Both the position numbers and the translations under genes were made by a program. Shown piece after piece: positions 42,394 through 52,652 of a stretch of 64,000 nucleotides of DNA. The DNA lies in NCBI RefSeq assembly GCF_014197035.1, contig NZ_JACIEU010000004.1:124001-188000 (forward strand), given 5' to 3'. Numbering within the stretch: the first letter of the stretch is position 1; every line of letters starts with the position of its first letter. This stretch comes from Sphingobium scionense. Its GTDB lineage: Bacteria > Pseudomonadota > Alphaproteobacteria > Sphingomonadales > Sphingomonadaceae. A model generated the notes under the pieces. The model saw only the letters and a program-made list of their open reading frames with translations, made no database searches and had not been told where the DNA came from.

Positions 42394-42599
42394 AAAATGA
42401 AGCTGTAGAAGGCCGTGAAGAAGGCCGAGAAGCTCAGTACGAACAGCTTCCAGTCATTATCGTCGGACACCGCGACATCGCGGCGGCGGCGCGCCTGCGA
42501 CGACGCGTCGTCCGTCAGCTGGAAGATATGACGGGGCAGCCGCTGCCGAAAGGGGTGCCGGGCGGCTTCGTTGGTGAGGACGAGGACTCGATTTCTCAT
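42390..42599 (-). CDS. small hypothetical protein with C-terminal hydrophobic tail
   Basis: 69 residues. A basic N-terminal half (HPFRQRLPRHIF, QARRRRDVAV) is followed by DNDWKLFVLSFSAFFTAFYSFIF, a short aromatic hydrophobic tail that could insert in the membrane. The start at 42599 lacks a good SD; a GTG start near VSDDNDW would leave a ~26-residue peptide. It is convergent with the LplT-like gene (4-nt overlap) and divergent from the penicillin-binding protein. I recall similar short DNDW...F proteins in sphingomonads. Function unknown. Confidence 0.5.
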   Translation of the reverse strand: MRNRVLVLTNEAARHPFRQRLPRHIFQLTDDASSQARRRRDVAVSDDNDWKLFVLSFSAFFTAFYSFIF

Positions 42600-42659
42600 A
42601 AGGATTGGTTAACGCGATATTTACCATTAGTTCCATGGCAAATTTCGTAAAATCCGGGA

Positions 42660-42676
42660 TGTCCCGTCGCGGGACA
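42660..42676. promoter_or_regulatory. dyad between divergent small-protein and PBP genes
   Basis: TGTCCCG-TCG-CGGGACA, a perfect 7-bp inverted repeat in the 107-nt gap. TTGACC at 42680-42685 follows and could be a -35 element, but the spacing to the PBP start is short. Operator or hairpin role unproven. Confidence 0.35.
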
Positions 42677-42706
42677 GACTTGACCGTATCAACAACATAA
42701 TACAGC

Positions 42707-44782
42707 ATGGCCGTGCCGATGACCGAAATGCCCAACCCCGCCCCTACCGGCACGCCTGCCCCGGCTGCTGACGAAGCGCGCCCGTTCGGCGCCGGCCCGC
42801 CCAGCGCCTTTGCCCCGCCCACCCCATGGAAGCGGCGGCTGCAGATTTTCGGCTGGATCGTGGCGGCGGGGCTGGCCGTGCTGATGCTGATCATCGCCTG
42901 GCTGGCAGTGACGGCCCCCATGTCCCGCTCGCTGCAACCCATTGCGCCACCCAGCATCAGCCTGATGTCGGCCGACGGCCATCTCGTCGCCCGGCGCGGG
43001 GCGATCATCGACAAGCCGGTCGAGATAGCGAAGCTGCCCGCCCATGTGCCCCAGGCCTTCATGGCGATCGAGGATCGCCGCTTCTATAGCCATTGGGGTG
43101 TCGATCCGCGCGGCATCGCCCGCGCCATGTGGCACAATGTCTGGTCAGACGGATCGTCGCAGGGTGGCAGCACCATCACCCAGCAGTTGGCCAAGGGCGT
43201 GTTCCTGTCGAGCGATCGGACGATGGGCCGCAAGGCGCGGGAAGCGCTGATCGCCTTCTGGCTGGAGGCCTGGCTGACCAAAGACCAGATCCTCGAACGC
43301 TACCTCTCGAACGTCTATTTCGGCGACAATGTCTATGGCCTGCGTGCCGCGTCGCTCCATTATTTCGATCGGCAGCCCGAACGGCTGACCATTCCTCAGG
43401 CGGCGATGCTGGCAGGCCTGCTGAAGGCGCCATCGCGCCTCGCGCCAACCAGCAACCTGAAGGGCGCCCGCGCCCGCGCCGACCTGGTGACGCAGGCGAT
43501 GGTCGAGGCCGGCTATATCAGCAAGGCCCAGCGCGATCAGCTCGCTCCGGCCCGGCTTGATGTTCGCGAGTCCCCGGATGCCACCAGCGGCACCTATTTT
43601 GCCGATTGGGTGCTGCCGGAAGCGCGCGACCGCGCCGGCGCTGTCTATGGCGCGCAGGAGGTGAAGACGACCCTCGACTGGCGCATCCAGCGCCTCGCCG
43701 AAGCCGCGATCCGCCGCGCGCCGCTGGGCGGGGCACAGGTGGCCTTGGTTGCCATGAAGCCCGACGGCAGCGTCGTCGCCATGATCGGCGGCAAGAATTA
43801 CGAGAAGAGCAGCTTCAACCGCGCCGTGCAGGCGAAGCGCCAGCCCGGCTCCACCTTCAAACTGTTCGTCTATCTCGCCGCCTTCCGTGCTGGTATGACG
43901 CCGGACGACATGATCGAGGATACGCCGATCACCACCGGCACCTATCGCCCGGCCAATCATGGCGGCAAATATCGTGGTCGCATCACGCTCCGCCAGGCCT
44001 TTGCCGCGTCGAGCAATGTGGCAGCGGTGCGCCTGACCCAGAAGGTCGGGGTCGACAATGTCATCAAGGTTGCCCGTGACCTGGGCGTTACCGCGCCGCT
44101 GACCGAGGATCTGAGCCTTGCGCTCGGCACATCGGAAATTCCGCTGGTGGAGCTGGCCGAAGCCTATGCTTCGGTGGCGGCCGGCGCCTATCCAGTGCTC
44201 GCCCATGGTCTGCCACCCGAGGAGCAGGGTTGGTTCGACCGGCTGATGAAGCGTCAGCGCCATTTCAGCGACGACCAGCTCGAAATGATCCGCGACCTCC
44301 TGTCCTCCGCCGCCAATCGCGGCACGGGCAGCGCTGCAGCGTTGCGTACCAGCACCTTCGGCAAGACCGGCACGACGCAGGATAGTCGCGACGCCATCTT
44401 CGTCGGCTATGCCGGCGGCCTGGTGACGGCGGTGTGGATCGGCAATGATGACAATGCCCCGCTGCCCGGCGGCGCGGCCGGTGGCGGCGTGCCGGCACGT
44501 ATTTGGCGCAATTTCATGGCTGGCGCCATCAACGAGCCGGTCGAGAAGGTGCCCGAGGAAGAACAGGATCCCGATCTGGTCAACGCCATCGCCAATGTCA
44601 GCGTGGAAACCGGTATCGGCAATGTCGGCGTAGGCGTCGATCAAGGCGGAATGACCGTGACGATCGACGGTAACCAGATTCGCATTCCATCCGACCAGCC
44701 TTTACCCATGCCGCCACAAGGCACGCCCCCACCGCGGATCACGCCGACCCAGCCCCAGGAAAGCGAACCGCAGCAGCAATGA
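42707..44782 (+). CDS. class A penicillin-binding protein (PBP1-type)
   Basis: 691 residues. A Pro/Ala-rich cytosolic tail and a transmembrane helix (about 47-69) precede the GT51 transglycosylase domain, with E122 in AIEDRRFYSHWGVD and then GGSTITQQLAKGVFL. The transpeptidase domain has S382-x2-K385 (PGSTFKLF), SSN at 435-437 and GKTGTTQDSRDAIFVGY. A Pro/Gln-rich tail closes it. It polymerises and cross-links peptidoglycan in the periplasm. No strong SD is seen before 42707; M5 is an alternative start. Confidence 0.93.
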   Translation: MAVPMTEMPNPAPTGTPAPAADEARPFGAGPPSAFAPPTPWKRRLQIFGWIVAAGLAVLMLIIAWLAVTAPMSRSLQPIAPPSISLMSADGHLVARRGAIIDKPVEIAKLPAHVPQAFMAIEDRRFYSHWGVDPRGIARAMWHNVWSDGSSQGGSTITQQLAKGVFLSSDRTMGRKAREALIAFWLEAWLTKDQILERYLSNVYFGDNVYGLRAASLHYFDRQPERLTIPQAAMLAGLLKAPSRLAPTSNLKGARARADLVTQAMVEAGYISKAQRDQLAPARLDVRESPDATSGTYFADWVLPEARDRAGAVYGAQEVKTTLDWRIQRLAEAAIRRAPLGGAQVALVAMKPDGSVVAMIGGKNYEKSSFNRAVQAKRQPGSTFKLFVYLAAFRAGMTPDDMIEDTPITTGTYRPANHGGKYRGRITLRQAFAASSNVAAVRLTQKVGVDNVIKVARDLGVTAPLTEDLSLALGTSEIPLVELAEAYASVAAGAYPVLAHGLPPEEQGWFDRLMKRQRHFSDDQLEMIRDLLSSAANRGTGSAAALRTSTFGKTGTTQDSRDAIFVGYAGGLVTAVWIGNDDNAPLPGGAAGGGVPARIWRNFMAGAINEPVEKVPEEEQDPDLVNAIANVSVETGIGNVGVGVDQGGMTVTIDGNQIRIPSDQPLPMPPQGTPPPRITPTQPQESEPQQQ

Positions 44783-44903
44783 AAGCCATTGTGACGACAA
44801 GAATTTCCTAGCCTCTTGCCTTCGGGACAGTGCCAGGAAATTGCGTATATTATGCAATCACCCCAAACCCTAAGCCACTGACAAATCTCTGTTTCCCCTG
44901 CCC

Positions 44904-44919
44904 ATATCATCAATGATAT
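44904..44919. promoter_or_regulatory. 16-bp palindrome upstream of hybrid histidine kinase
   Basis: ATATCAT-CA-ATGATAT lies 33 nt before the start at 44953. A second imperfect dyad ATTGC-N8-GCAAT lies near 44841-44858. Both sit in an A/T-rich 170-nt gap and may bind a regulator of the kinase gene. Confidence 0.4.
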
Positions 44920-44952
44920 AGTGTGATTCCCTTCCACTTCAGAGGTCACACG

Positions 44953-46671
44953 ATGAATGGAGCATATGGCCGGGAAGACCATTCCACACAGAGGGCGCTG
45001 GCGGCACGCTGGACCATAGCGGCCGAGGCCATGGAAGCCCTTGCTGGTGCGCGATCCCTGGATGCGGTGGTTAGCGTGCTGCGCGCCTTTGCCCGCCGCG
45101 CAGTGGGCGCGGACGGTATTGCGGTCGTGCTGCGCGATGGCGACAAATGCCATTATATCGCCGAGGACGCCAAGGCGCCATTATGGGCTGGCCAACGCTT
45201 TCCCGCCGAAACCTGCGTGTCCGGCTGGGCGATGCTCAACCAGGAAACCGCGGTCATTGCCGACATATTCGACGACGTTCGGGTGCCGGTCGATGCCTAT
45301 AGCCAGACCTTCGTTCGCAGCATGATCATGGTACCGATCGGCCGGCTCGATCCGATCGCCGCCGTCGGCGCCTATTGGTCAGAACCGGCCATGCCGACCG
45401 ACAATGAAATTTCGCTGCTGGAAGCTCTAGCTCGGGCGGCATCCACCGCGTTGGAGAATGGCCGATTGTTCGGCGCGCTTGAATCCCTGAACGATCATCT
45501 GGACCAGCGTGTGCGCGAGCGCACGAGTGAATTGGAAAGCGCGCAGGACAAATTGCGGCAGATCCAGAAGATGGATGTACTGGGCCAGTTGACAGGACAT
45601 GTCGCGCATGACTTCAACAATCTACTGACGCCGATCATCGGCGGACTGGACCAGATCATCGCCGGCGGCCGATCGGCCGAAGCCATAGCCCGCACCGCCA
45701 ATATCGCGATGCAGGCGGCGGAAACCGCACAGACGCTTGTCAAGCGCCTGCTGGCCTTCGGTCGCCGTCAGCCGTTGCAACCGACGTCGGTCAACCTTTC
45801 CGAGACGCTCGAGAATATGCAGACCTTGCTGGTCAGCACGGTCGGCCCGCAAATCATGCTCCACATCGATGCGGCACCGGACGTGCCGCCTGTGCGCGCC
45901 GACCGACATCAGCTGGAACTGGCCATCCTCAACCTGGTGGTCAACGCTCGTGACGCCATGCCGAACGGCGGCCAGGTCATCATCTCCGCTGAGCGGTGCA
46001 AGAGCCGCCTTCCCGTGCCGCTGATCCCCGGTCAATTTGTCTGCCTGCGCATCACCGACACCGGCATCGGCATGACCCCGGCGGTCAAGGCGTCTGCAAC
46101 CGAGCCCTTCTTCACGACCAAGCCGGTCGGCCATGGCACCGGCCTTGGCCTGTCGATGGCCCATGGTCTGGCCGGCCAATTGGGCGGTGCGCTCGAAATC
46201 GTCAGCGAAGTGGGCCAGGGCACGGAAGTCCAACTCTGGCTGCCGATCGAGAAGCAGAAGCCGGTGGCAGTGGTCGCGGATGGCGATGGCGGCGAGATCG
46301 CAGCAACGCAGGGCAAGGTGCTGCTGATCGACGACAATGCCCTGGTCCGCCATGGCACGCGGGAAATGCTGACCGACCTTGGTTATGACGTGGTCGACAT
46401 CGACAATGCCGAACTGGGGCTCAGCATGATCGCCGCCGATTTCCGGCCCGACATCGTCGTCACCGACCATATCATGCCCGGCATGACCGGCGCCGAACTG
46501 GCGCTGCGGCTGCGCGTCGACCATCCCGAGATCGCGTTGCTCATCATATCCGGCTATGAAGGCGTCGACCTGATCGCACCGGATATTCCGCGGCTTTCCA
46601 AGCCCTTTCGTCGCCAGCATCTTCAGGCCAGCATTGTAGCCGCTCAGGCCCAGACGGTGGGGCGGGCCTAG
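44953..46671 (+). CDS. GAF-domain hybrid histidine kinase
   Basis: 572 residues from ATG 44953 (AGAGGT upstream), no membrane segment. The GAF domain spans about 25-170 (ADGIAVVLRDGDKCHYIAEDAKAPLWAG, ETCVSGWAM). A short coiled coil precedes the H-box GHVAHDFNNLLTPI with H219, then an HATPase domain (NLVVNARDAMPNGG, DTGIGMT, GHGTGLGLSMAHGLAGQLGG). The receiver domain has phospho-acceptor D505 (DIVVTDHIMPGMTG). A soluble sensor, perhaps of redox, light or a small ligand; no output domain is attached. Its stop overlaps the convergent flavoprotein by 4 nt. Confidence 0.9.
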   Translation: MNGAYGREDHSTQRALAARWTIAAEAMEALAGARSLDAVVSVLRAFARRAVGADGIAVVLRDGDKCHYIAEDAKAPLWAGQRFPAETCVSGWAMLNQETAVIADIFDDVRVPVDAYSQTFVRSMIMVPIGRLDPIAAVGAYWSEPAMPTDNEISLLEALARAASTALENGRLFGALESLNDHLDQRVRERTSELESAQDKLRQIQKMDVLGQLTGHVAHDFNNLLTPIIGGLDQIIAGGRSAEAIARTANIAMQAAETAQTLVKRLLAFGRRQPLQPTSVNLSETLENMQTLLVSTVGPQIMLHIDAAPDVPPVRADRHQLELAILNLVVNARDAMPNGGQVIISAERCKSRLPVPLIPGQFVCLRITDTGIGMTPAVKASATEPFFTTKPVGHGTGLGLSMAHGLAGQLGGALEIVSEVGQGTEVQLWLPIEKQKPVAVVADGDGGEIAATQGKVLLIDDNALVRHGTREMLTDLGYDVVDIDNAELGLSMIAADFRPDIVVTDHIMPGMTGAELALRLRVDHPEIALLIISGYEGVDLIAPDIPRLSKPFRRQHLQASIVAAQAQTVGRA

Positions 46672-47840
46672 AGCGCCTGCCCGGCTGCCCAGCCACTGGC
46701 CCAAGCCCATTGGAAATTATAGCCGCCCAGCCAGCCGGTGACATCGACCGCCTCGCCAATGGCGTAGAGGCCCGGCACCTTGGCGGCTTCCATCGTCCGC
46801 GACGACAGGCCGGCGGTGGCGATGCCCCCGACCGTGACTTCCGCCTTGGCATAGCCTTCGGTGCCGGAGGGGATGAAGGTCCAGCCCGCCAGCCGCTCGC
46901 CGATCTGGCGCAGGGTCTTGTCTGGCAGGTTGCCAAGGTCACCCTGCGTGCCGATCCGTTCGAGCAGGGCGTCAGCCATCCGCTCGGGGAAGCGCTCGAC
47001 CAGCACACGCCGCAAACCCGTGCGCGGGCGATTGCGTTTCTCGTTCAGCAACCAGTCCACGCCAAGATCGGGCAGGAAATTGACGTGGATCGGCGTGCGA
47101 TGCTCCCAGTAGGAGGAAATCTGCAGCATCGCCGGACCGGAGAGGCCGCGATGGGTGAAGAGCGCCGCCTCACGGAACCGGGTCTTGTTCCAGCGCACCT
47201 CGACCTCGGCCGATACGCCGGAGAGCGACTGGAACAGCGCATCATCCGGCCCAAGAGTGAAGGGCACGAGCGCCGGCCGGGGCTGCACAACCTTGAGATC
47301 GAACTGGCGCGCAACCTCATAGGCGAAGCCGGTCGCGCCCAATTTCGGGATGGAGGGACCACCGGTCGCCAGCACCAGAGACGGCGCGGACACGATGCGA
47401 TCGCCGAATTTGACGCGGAACAGGCCATCGCCATGGGCGACATCCGTCACCGGCTGGCCGAGCGCCATGGTCACGTTGCCGGCCATGCATTCTTCTTCCA
47501 GCATGGCGACAATCTGTTTCGCCGATCCATCGCAGAAGAGCTGCCCCAGCGTCTTTTCATGCCAGGCAATGCCATAGCGGCCGATCAGGGTGAGGAAATC
47601 CTGCGGCGTATAACGGCCTAGTGCCGACTTGGCGAAATGCGGATTGGCCGACAGATAGCGATCGGCAGCGGTATGGATATTGGTGAAATTGCAGCGCCCA
47701 CCACCCGAAATCAGGATCTTCTTGCCCGGCGCGTCGGCATGATCGACCAGCAGCACCCGGCGGCCGCGCTGGCCGGCGGTCGCGGCGCACATCATGCCTG
47801 CCGCGCCCGCGCCCAGGATTATCGCGTCATAATCGCCCAT
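46668..47840 (-). CDS. BaiN/HI0933-type FAD-dependent oxidoreductase
   Basis: 390 residues. The dinucleotide motif GAGAAGMMCAATAGQRGRRVLLVDHA (10-35) and KKILISGGGRCNFTN are hallmarks of the HI0933 family. LATGGPSIPKLGATGFAYEVARQF and the C-terminal GLYAIGEAVDVTGWLGGYNFQWAWASGWAAGQ complete it. Cytosolic; physiological substrate unknown for most members. It is coupled to the DUF188 gene upstream (TAATG, one shared base). Confidence 0.9.
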   Translation of the reverse strand: MGDYDAIILGAGAAGMMCAATAGQRGRRVLLVDHADAPGKKILISGGGRCNFTNIHTAADRYLSANPHFAKSALGRYTPQDFLTLIGRYGIAWHEKTLGQLFCDGSAKQIVAMLEEECMAGNVTMALGQPVTDVAHGDGLFRVKFGDRIVSAPSLVLATGGPSIPKLGATGFAYEVARQFDLKVVQPRPALVPFTLGPDDALFQSLSGVSAEVEVRWNKTRFREAALFTHRGLSGPAMLQISSYWEHRTPIHVNFLPDLGVDWLLNEKRNRPRTGLRRVLVERFPERMADALLERIGTQGDLGNLPDKTLRQIGERLAGWTFIPSGTEGYAKAEVTVGGIATAGLSSRTMEAAKVPGLYAIGEAVDVTGWLGGYNFQWAWASGWAAGQAL

Positions 47841-48295
47841 TACCGCCCCCGCTTCATCCGCACGATCGCCTCATCCAGCGCGGACAGGAAGCGGGATCGA
47901 TCGGCCTTGGAGAAAGGCAGTGGGCCGCCGACCGGATCGCCGACCGCGCCGGCGCGCAGGTCCGCCATGATCGCCCGCACCGCGATCGCGCTGCCGATCG
48001 AGGCGCTGGTGAAGGGCTTGCCATTGGGCGCGATCACCCCGGCCCCGGCCTTGAGGCAACGGTCGGCGAGCAGGATGTCGGCGGTGATGCACAGCGTATC
48101 CGCACCGGCGCGTTCGGCGATCCAGTCGTCGGCGGCGTCGAACCCGTCGCTCACCACCACGCGGTCGATCAGGTCATGCGCGGGAATGCGGATCGGGCTG
48201 TTGCTGACGATCGTCACGGGCACACCATGGCGGAAGGCGACCTTGTAGATTTCCTCCTTCACCGGGCAGGCGTCGGCATCGACCAATATGTGCAT
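47840..48295 (-). CDS. YaiI/YqxD family protein (DUF188)
   Basis: 151 residues. HILVDADACPVKEEIYKVAFRHGVPVTIVSN at the start, DDWIAERAGADTLCITADILLADRCLKAGAGVIAPNGKPF in the middle and GGPLPFSKADRSRFLSALDEAI at the end match DUF188, a PIN-like/NYN-type fold with clustered aspartates. Biochemical role not established. It precedes the HI0933-type gene in one unit. Confidence 0.92.
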   Translation of the reverse strand: MHILVDADACPVKEEIYKVAFRHGVPVTIVSNSPIRIPAHDLIDRVVVSDGFDAADDWIAERAGADTLCITADILLADRCLKAGAGVIAPNGKPFTSASIGSAIAVRAIMADLRAGAVGDPVGGPLPFSKADRSRFLSALDEAIVRMKRGR

Positions 48296-48393
48296 CGCCG
48301 CGCTGTCCTTTCGTTCCGGCCGTTCGCGGCGGCGATAGGCGGACAGGGACCAACGTGCAATGGGCCGGGATATTAGCCCCGGCCCATCCGCAA

Positions 48394-49479
<1,086 letters not shown>

Positions 49480-50376
49480 ATGCGGCGCGAAGAGCTGGTC
49501 GACCTCAACGCCTTCCTGATGGTCGCCGACACCGGCAATTTCACCCGAGCGGCCGCGCTGCTCGGCACGTCGCAGTCCGCGCTCAGCCATACCATCAGGC
49601 GGCTGGAAACGCGGCTTGGCGTCCGCCTGCTCACCCGCACCACCCGCAGCGTCTCCCTGACCGAGGCCGGCGATCGCCTGTCCGCCACATTGCGCCCGGC
49701 GCTCGACAGCATCGCGACCGAACTCGCCTCGCTGGGCGACCTGCGCGAACGGCCGGCCGGCACCATCCGTATCACCGCCGCCGAACATGCCAGCAACACG
49801 GTGGTCTGGCCAGCATTGCAACGGCTGCTACCGCGCTATCCCGACATCCATGTCGAATTGAGCATCGATTCCGGCTTTGTCGACATCGTCAAGGAACGGT
49901 TCGACGCCGGCGTCCGGCTGGGCGAGGCGATCGCCAAGGATATGGTGGCCGTGCGCATCGGCCCGGACCTGCGCATGATCGTGGTCGGCGCGCCCGCCTA
50001 TTTCGCCAGCCGTCCGGTGCCGCGCACGCCGCAGGATCTGGCCGCGCATGACTGCATCAATCTGCGCCTGCGCAGCGCCGGCGGCCTTTATGCCTGGGAA
50101 CTGGAAAAGGACGGCCATGAAATCCGGGTGCGGGTGGAGGGGCAACTGGCCTTCAACAGCATAGAGATGATCCGCCGCGCCGCCCTCGCTGGCTTCGGCC
50201 TCGCCTTCGTGATGGAGGATCAGGTGCGCGCGGATATCGACGAAGGCCGGCTGATCCCGGTGCTGGAGGACTGGTGCCCGCCCTTTGCCGGCTATCATCT
50301 CTATTATCCCAGTCGCCGCCAGCCCGCCGCTGCCTTCAGCATATTGGTCGACGCGCTACGCTATCGCGGCCCCTAG
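49480..50376 (+). CDS. LysR family regulator of the aldo/keto reductase
   Basis: 298 residues. The HTH (LNAFLMVADTGNFTRAAALLGTSQSALSHTIRRLETRLG) is followed by a substrate-binding domain with the CrgA/PP2551-like pattern (GTIRITAAEHASNTVVWPAL, FDAGVRLGEAIAKDMVAVRIGPDLRM, FSILVDALR). Its divergent place implies control of the reductase gene and its own. Inducer unknown, perhaps an electrophile or aldehyde. Confidence 0.9.
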   Translation: MRREELVDLNAFLMVADTGNFTRAAALLGTSQSALSHTIRRLETRLGVRLLTRTTRSVSLTEAGDRLSATLRPALDSIATELASLGDLRERPAGTIRITAAEHASNTVVWPALQRLLPRYPDIHVELSIDSGFVDIVKERFDAGVRLGEAIAKDMVAVRIGPDLRMIVVGAPAYFASRPVPRTPQDLAAHDCINLRLRSAGGLYAWELEKDGHEIRVRVEGQLAFNSIEMIRRAALAGFGLAFVMEDQVRADIDEGRLIPVLEDWCPPFAGYHLYYPSRRQPAAAFSILVDALRYRGP

Positions 50377-50427
50377 GCCATTTTGCCGCCTTCTCCCCAG
50401 CCGATAACTGTCCTACATGGAGGGGTA

Positions 50428-50850
50428 ATGAGCGCATCCCTCTACAATAACGACATTCTTCGCCTCGCCGCGAACATCCCGCATCATCAGCGGCTGGCCG
50501 ATCCGCAGGCCAGCGTGGAACGGCGGTCGCCGACCTGTGGATCACGCATCACGGCCGATGTCCGCATGGCCGACGGCAGGCTCGCCGAAATGGGCCTGGA
50601 CGTGAAGGCCTGCGCGTTGGGACAGGCATCGGCAGCGCTGATGGCAGCGCAGGCGATCGGCCTTACTGCCGACGAACTGGCGGAGGCCCGCGACAAGCTG
50701 GCAGCCTATCTGTCGGGTGAAAGCGACGATTTGGATTTCTGGCCCGGCCTTGCCGTTTTGGCGCCGGCTCGCAGCTATCCCGCACGCCACCCGTCGATCC
50801 GGCTCGGTTTCGAAGCGATCGCCGAAGCCGCGCGGATGGCGGACGCCTGA
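50428..50850 (+). CDS. IscU/NifU-like iron-sulfur scaffold homologue
   Basis: 140 residues from ATG 50428 (GGAGGGG upstream). SLYNNDILRLAANIPHHQRL and PTCGSRITADVRMADGRLAEMGLDVKACALGQASAALMA match the scaffold fold, with C37 and C62 as two of the three ligand cysteines. The third, expected near the C-terminus, is absent: the equivalent stretch is YPARHPSIRLGFEAI. So it may bind clusters differently or do another job. It is followed by the antiporter gene with one shared base (TGATG). Confidence 0.82.
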   Translation: MSASLYNNDILRLAANIPHHQRLADPQASVERRSPTCGSRITADVRMADGRLAEMGLDVKACALGQASAALMAAQAIGLTADELAEARDKLAAYLSGESDDLDFWPGLAVLAPARSYPARHPSIRLGFEAIAEAARMADA

Positions 50851-52652
50851 TGCCGGTCGCCGAAACCGCCATGTCGGCCACCGACGTCCTCCTGTCCGAA
50901 GGCGTGATCCTGCTTGGCGTCGCCGTTGCCTTCGTCCTGCTGTTCCGCCGCTTCGGCCTGGGTGCGGTGCTCGGCTATCTGGTCGCCGGCGCCCTCGTCG
51001 GCCCACAAGGGCTGGGTCTCGTCGGCGGCGCGGAATCGAAGCTCGCCATCGCCGAAATCGGCATCGTCCTGCTGCTTTTCCTTGTCGGCCTAGAACTCCA
51101 TCCCGCTCGCCTGTGGCGACTGAAGCGCGACATCTTCGCACTCGGCCTGGCGCAGGTGGTGCTGTGCGGTCTCGCCCTCACCGCCATCATCTTCTATTCG
51201 ACCGGCTTCACCTGGGGCGCGGCGATCGCGCTCGGCCTGCCGCTTGCTCTGTCTTCGACCGCGCAGGTGCTGCCGAGCCTGAAATCCAGCGGCCGCATCA
51301 ACTCGCCCTTTGGCGAGAAGGTGTTTTCGATCCTGCTGTTCCAGGATCTCTCGATCGTCCCGCTGATCACCATCGTTGCCGCCTTGTCGCGCAATCCCGC
51401 CGATGCCGGCGGTCCGCCCGGATGGATGCTGGCCGGCTATACCGTCGCCGCGATCATGGGGCTGGTACTGGCCGGCCGCTTCATCCTGCGGCCGTTACTC
51501 AATCTCGTCGGTCGTCAGGGCGAGCGCGAACTGTTCGTCGCCGTCGGCCTGTTCACCGTGTTGGCCGCCGCATCGGTGATGCACAGCCTGCATCTCTCGA
51601 CAGCGCTCGGCGCCTTCGTTGCCGGCGTGATGCTGGCCGATTCCCCCTATCGGCACGAGATCGAGTCGGACGTCGAGCCGTTCCGCTCAATCCTGCTCGG
51701 TCTTTTCTTCCTGGCCGTCGGCATGGTGCTGGACCTGCGCGCCGTTGCTGCCAACCCGCTGTTCGTCATCGGCATGGCGGCGATGCTGGTCGCGACCAAG
51801 GCGGCGATCATCACCCTGCTCGCCCGGCTGTTCGGCATGGCCTGGCAACAGGCATTGAGCGCCGGCCTGCTGCTCTCGCAAGGCGGCGAGTTCGGCTTCG
51901 TCCTCTTCGCGCAGGCGCAAAATGCCTATCTGATCGCGCCGCAGGGGGCGAGCCTGTTCAGCGCGATCGTCACTTTCTCGATGGCGACCACGCCGTTCCT
52001 GATGCTGTTCGCCCGTCGCTTCGAATTTGCGCCGCCCAAGGATCGCGACGATCTGCCGGGGCCGGAGGATGCGCCGCGCGGCACCGCCATCATCGTGGGC
52101 TATGGCCGTTTCGGCCAGACCGTGGCGCAGATGCTGATGGGCCACGGCTTCGGCGTCGTGCTGATCGACAAGAAGCCCGCCCAGATCGAGGTGTCGAGCC
52201 GTTTCGACATGAAGGTCTATTATGGCGACGGCACCCGCATCGACCTGCTCCACCGCGCCGGTGCCGACGAAGCCCGCCTGATCGCCTTCTGCATCGACGA
52301 CCCCTCGCTGGATGGGCGCGTGTTGCAGCCGATTGCCGAAGCCTTCCCCCAGGCGGCGCTGATGGCCCGTGTGTTCGACCGCCGCCAGTTGCTGGCATTG
52401 CAGGATATCGACCTGGCCGGCGTGGTCCGCGAAGTGTTCGAATCGGCGGTCTGCATGGGCGTTCAGGCGATGCAGACGCTGGGCGTGCCACAGGAGGAGG
52501 TCGAGGAAGTCGAGCGCCAATATCGCGAGAATGACGGCCAGCGCCTCGCCCTGCAGATCGAGCACGGCAATCTGCTGGCGGCCAAGGATCTGATGTACCG
52601 CCCCGGCCGGGGCATGCGCCTGCATGCGCGTGGCGATGGAGAAGAAGCATGA
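50850..52652 (+). CDS. CPA2 monovalent cation:proton antiporter (KefB/KefC type)
   Basis: 600 residues. Twelve to thirteen helices make the Na+/H+ exchanger domain (AVLGYLVAGALVGPQGLG, LLLFLVGLELHPARLWRL, SSTAQVLPSL, LLFQDLSIVPLI). An RCK/TrkA-N domain binds NAD(H) (TAIIVGYGRFGQTVAQMLMGHGFGVVLIDKKP, then VYYGDGTRIDLLHRAGADEA). It exports K+ (or Na+) against protons in the inner membrane. Glutathione gating as in KefC cannot be read with confidence. Confidence 0.9.
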   Translation: MPVAETAMSATDVLLSEGVILLGVAVAFVLLFRRFGLGAVLGYLVAGALVGPQGLGLVGGAESKLAIAEIGIVLLLFLVGLELHPARLWRLKRDIFALGLAQVVLCGLALTAIIFYSTGFTWGAAIALGLPLALSSTAQVLPSLKSSGRINSPFGEKVFSILLFQDLSIVPLITIVAALSRNPADAGGPPGWMLAGYTVAAIMGLVLAGRFILRPLLNLVGRQGERELFVAVGLFTVLAAASVMHSLHLSTALGAFVAGVMLADSPYRHEIESDVEPFRSILLGLFFLAVGMVLDLRAVAANPLFVIGMAAMLVATKAAIITLLARLFGMAWQQALSAGLLLSQGGEFGFVLFAQAQNAYLIAPQGASLFSAIVTFSMATTPFLMLFARRFEFAPPKDRDDLPGPEDAPRGTAIIVGYGRFGQTVAQMLMGHGFGVVLIDKKPAQIEVSSRFDMKVYYGDGTRIDLLHRAGADEARLIAFCIDDPSLDGRVLQPIAEAFPQAALMARVFDRRQLLALQDIDLAGVVREVFESAVCMGVQAMQTLGVPQEEVEEVERQYRENDGQRLALQIEHGNLLAAKDLMYRPGRGMRLHARGDGEEA

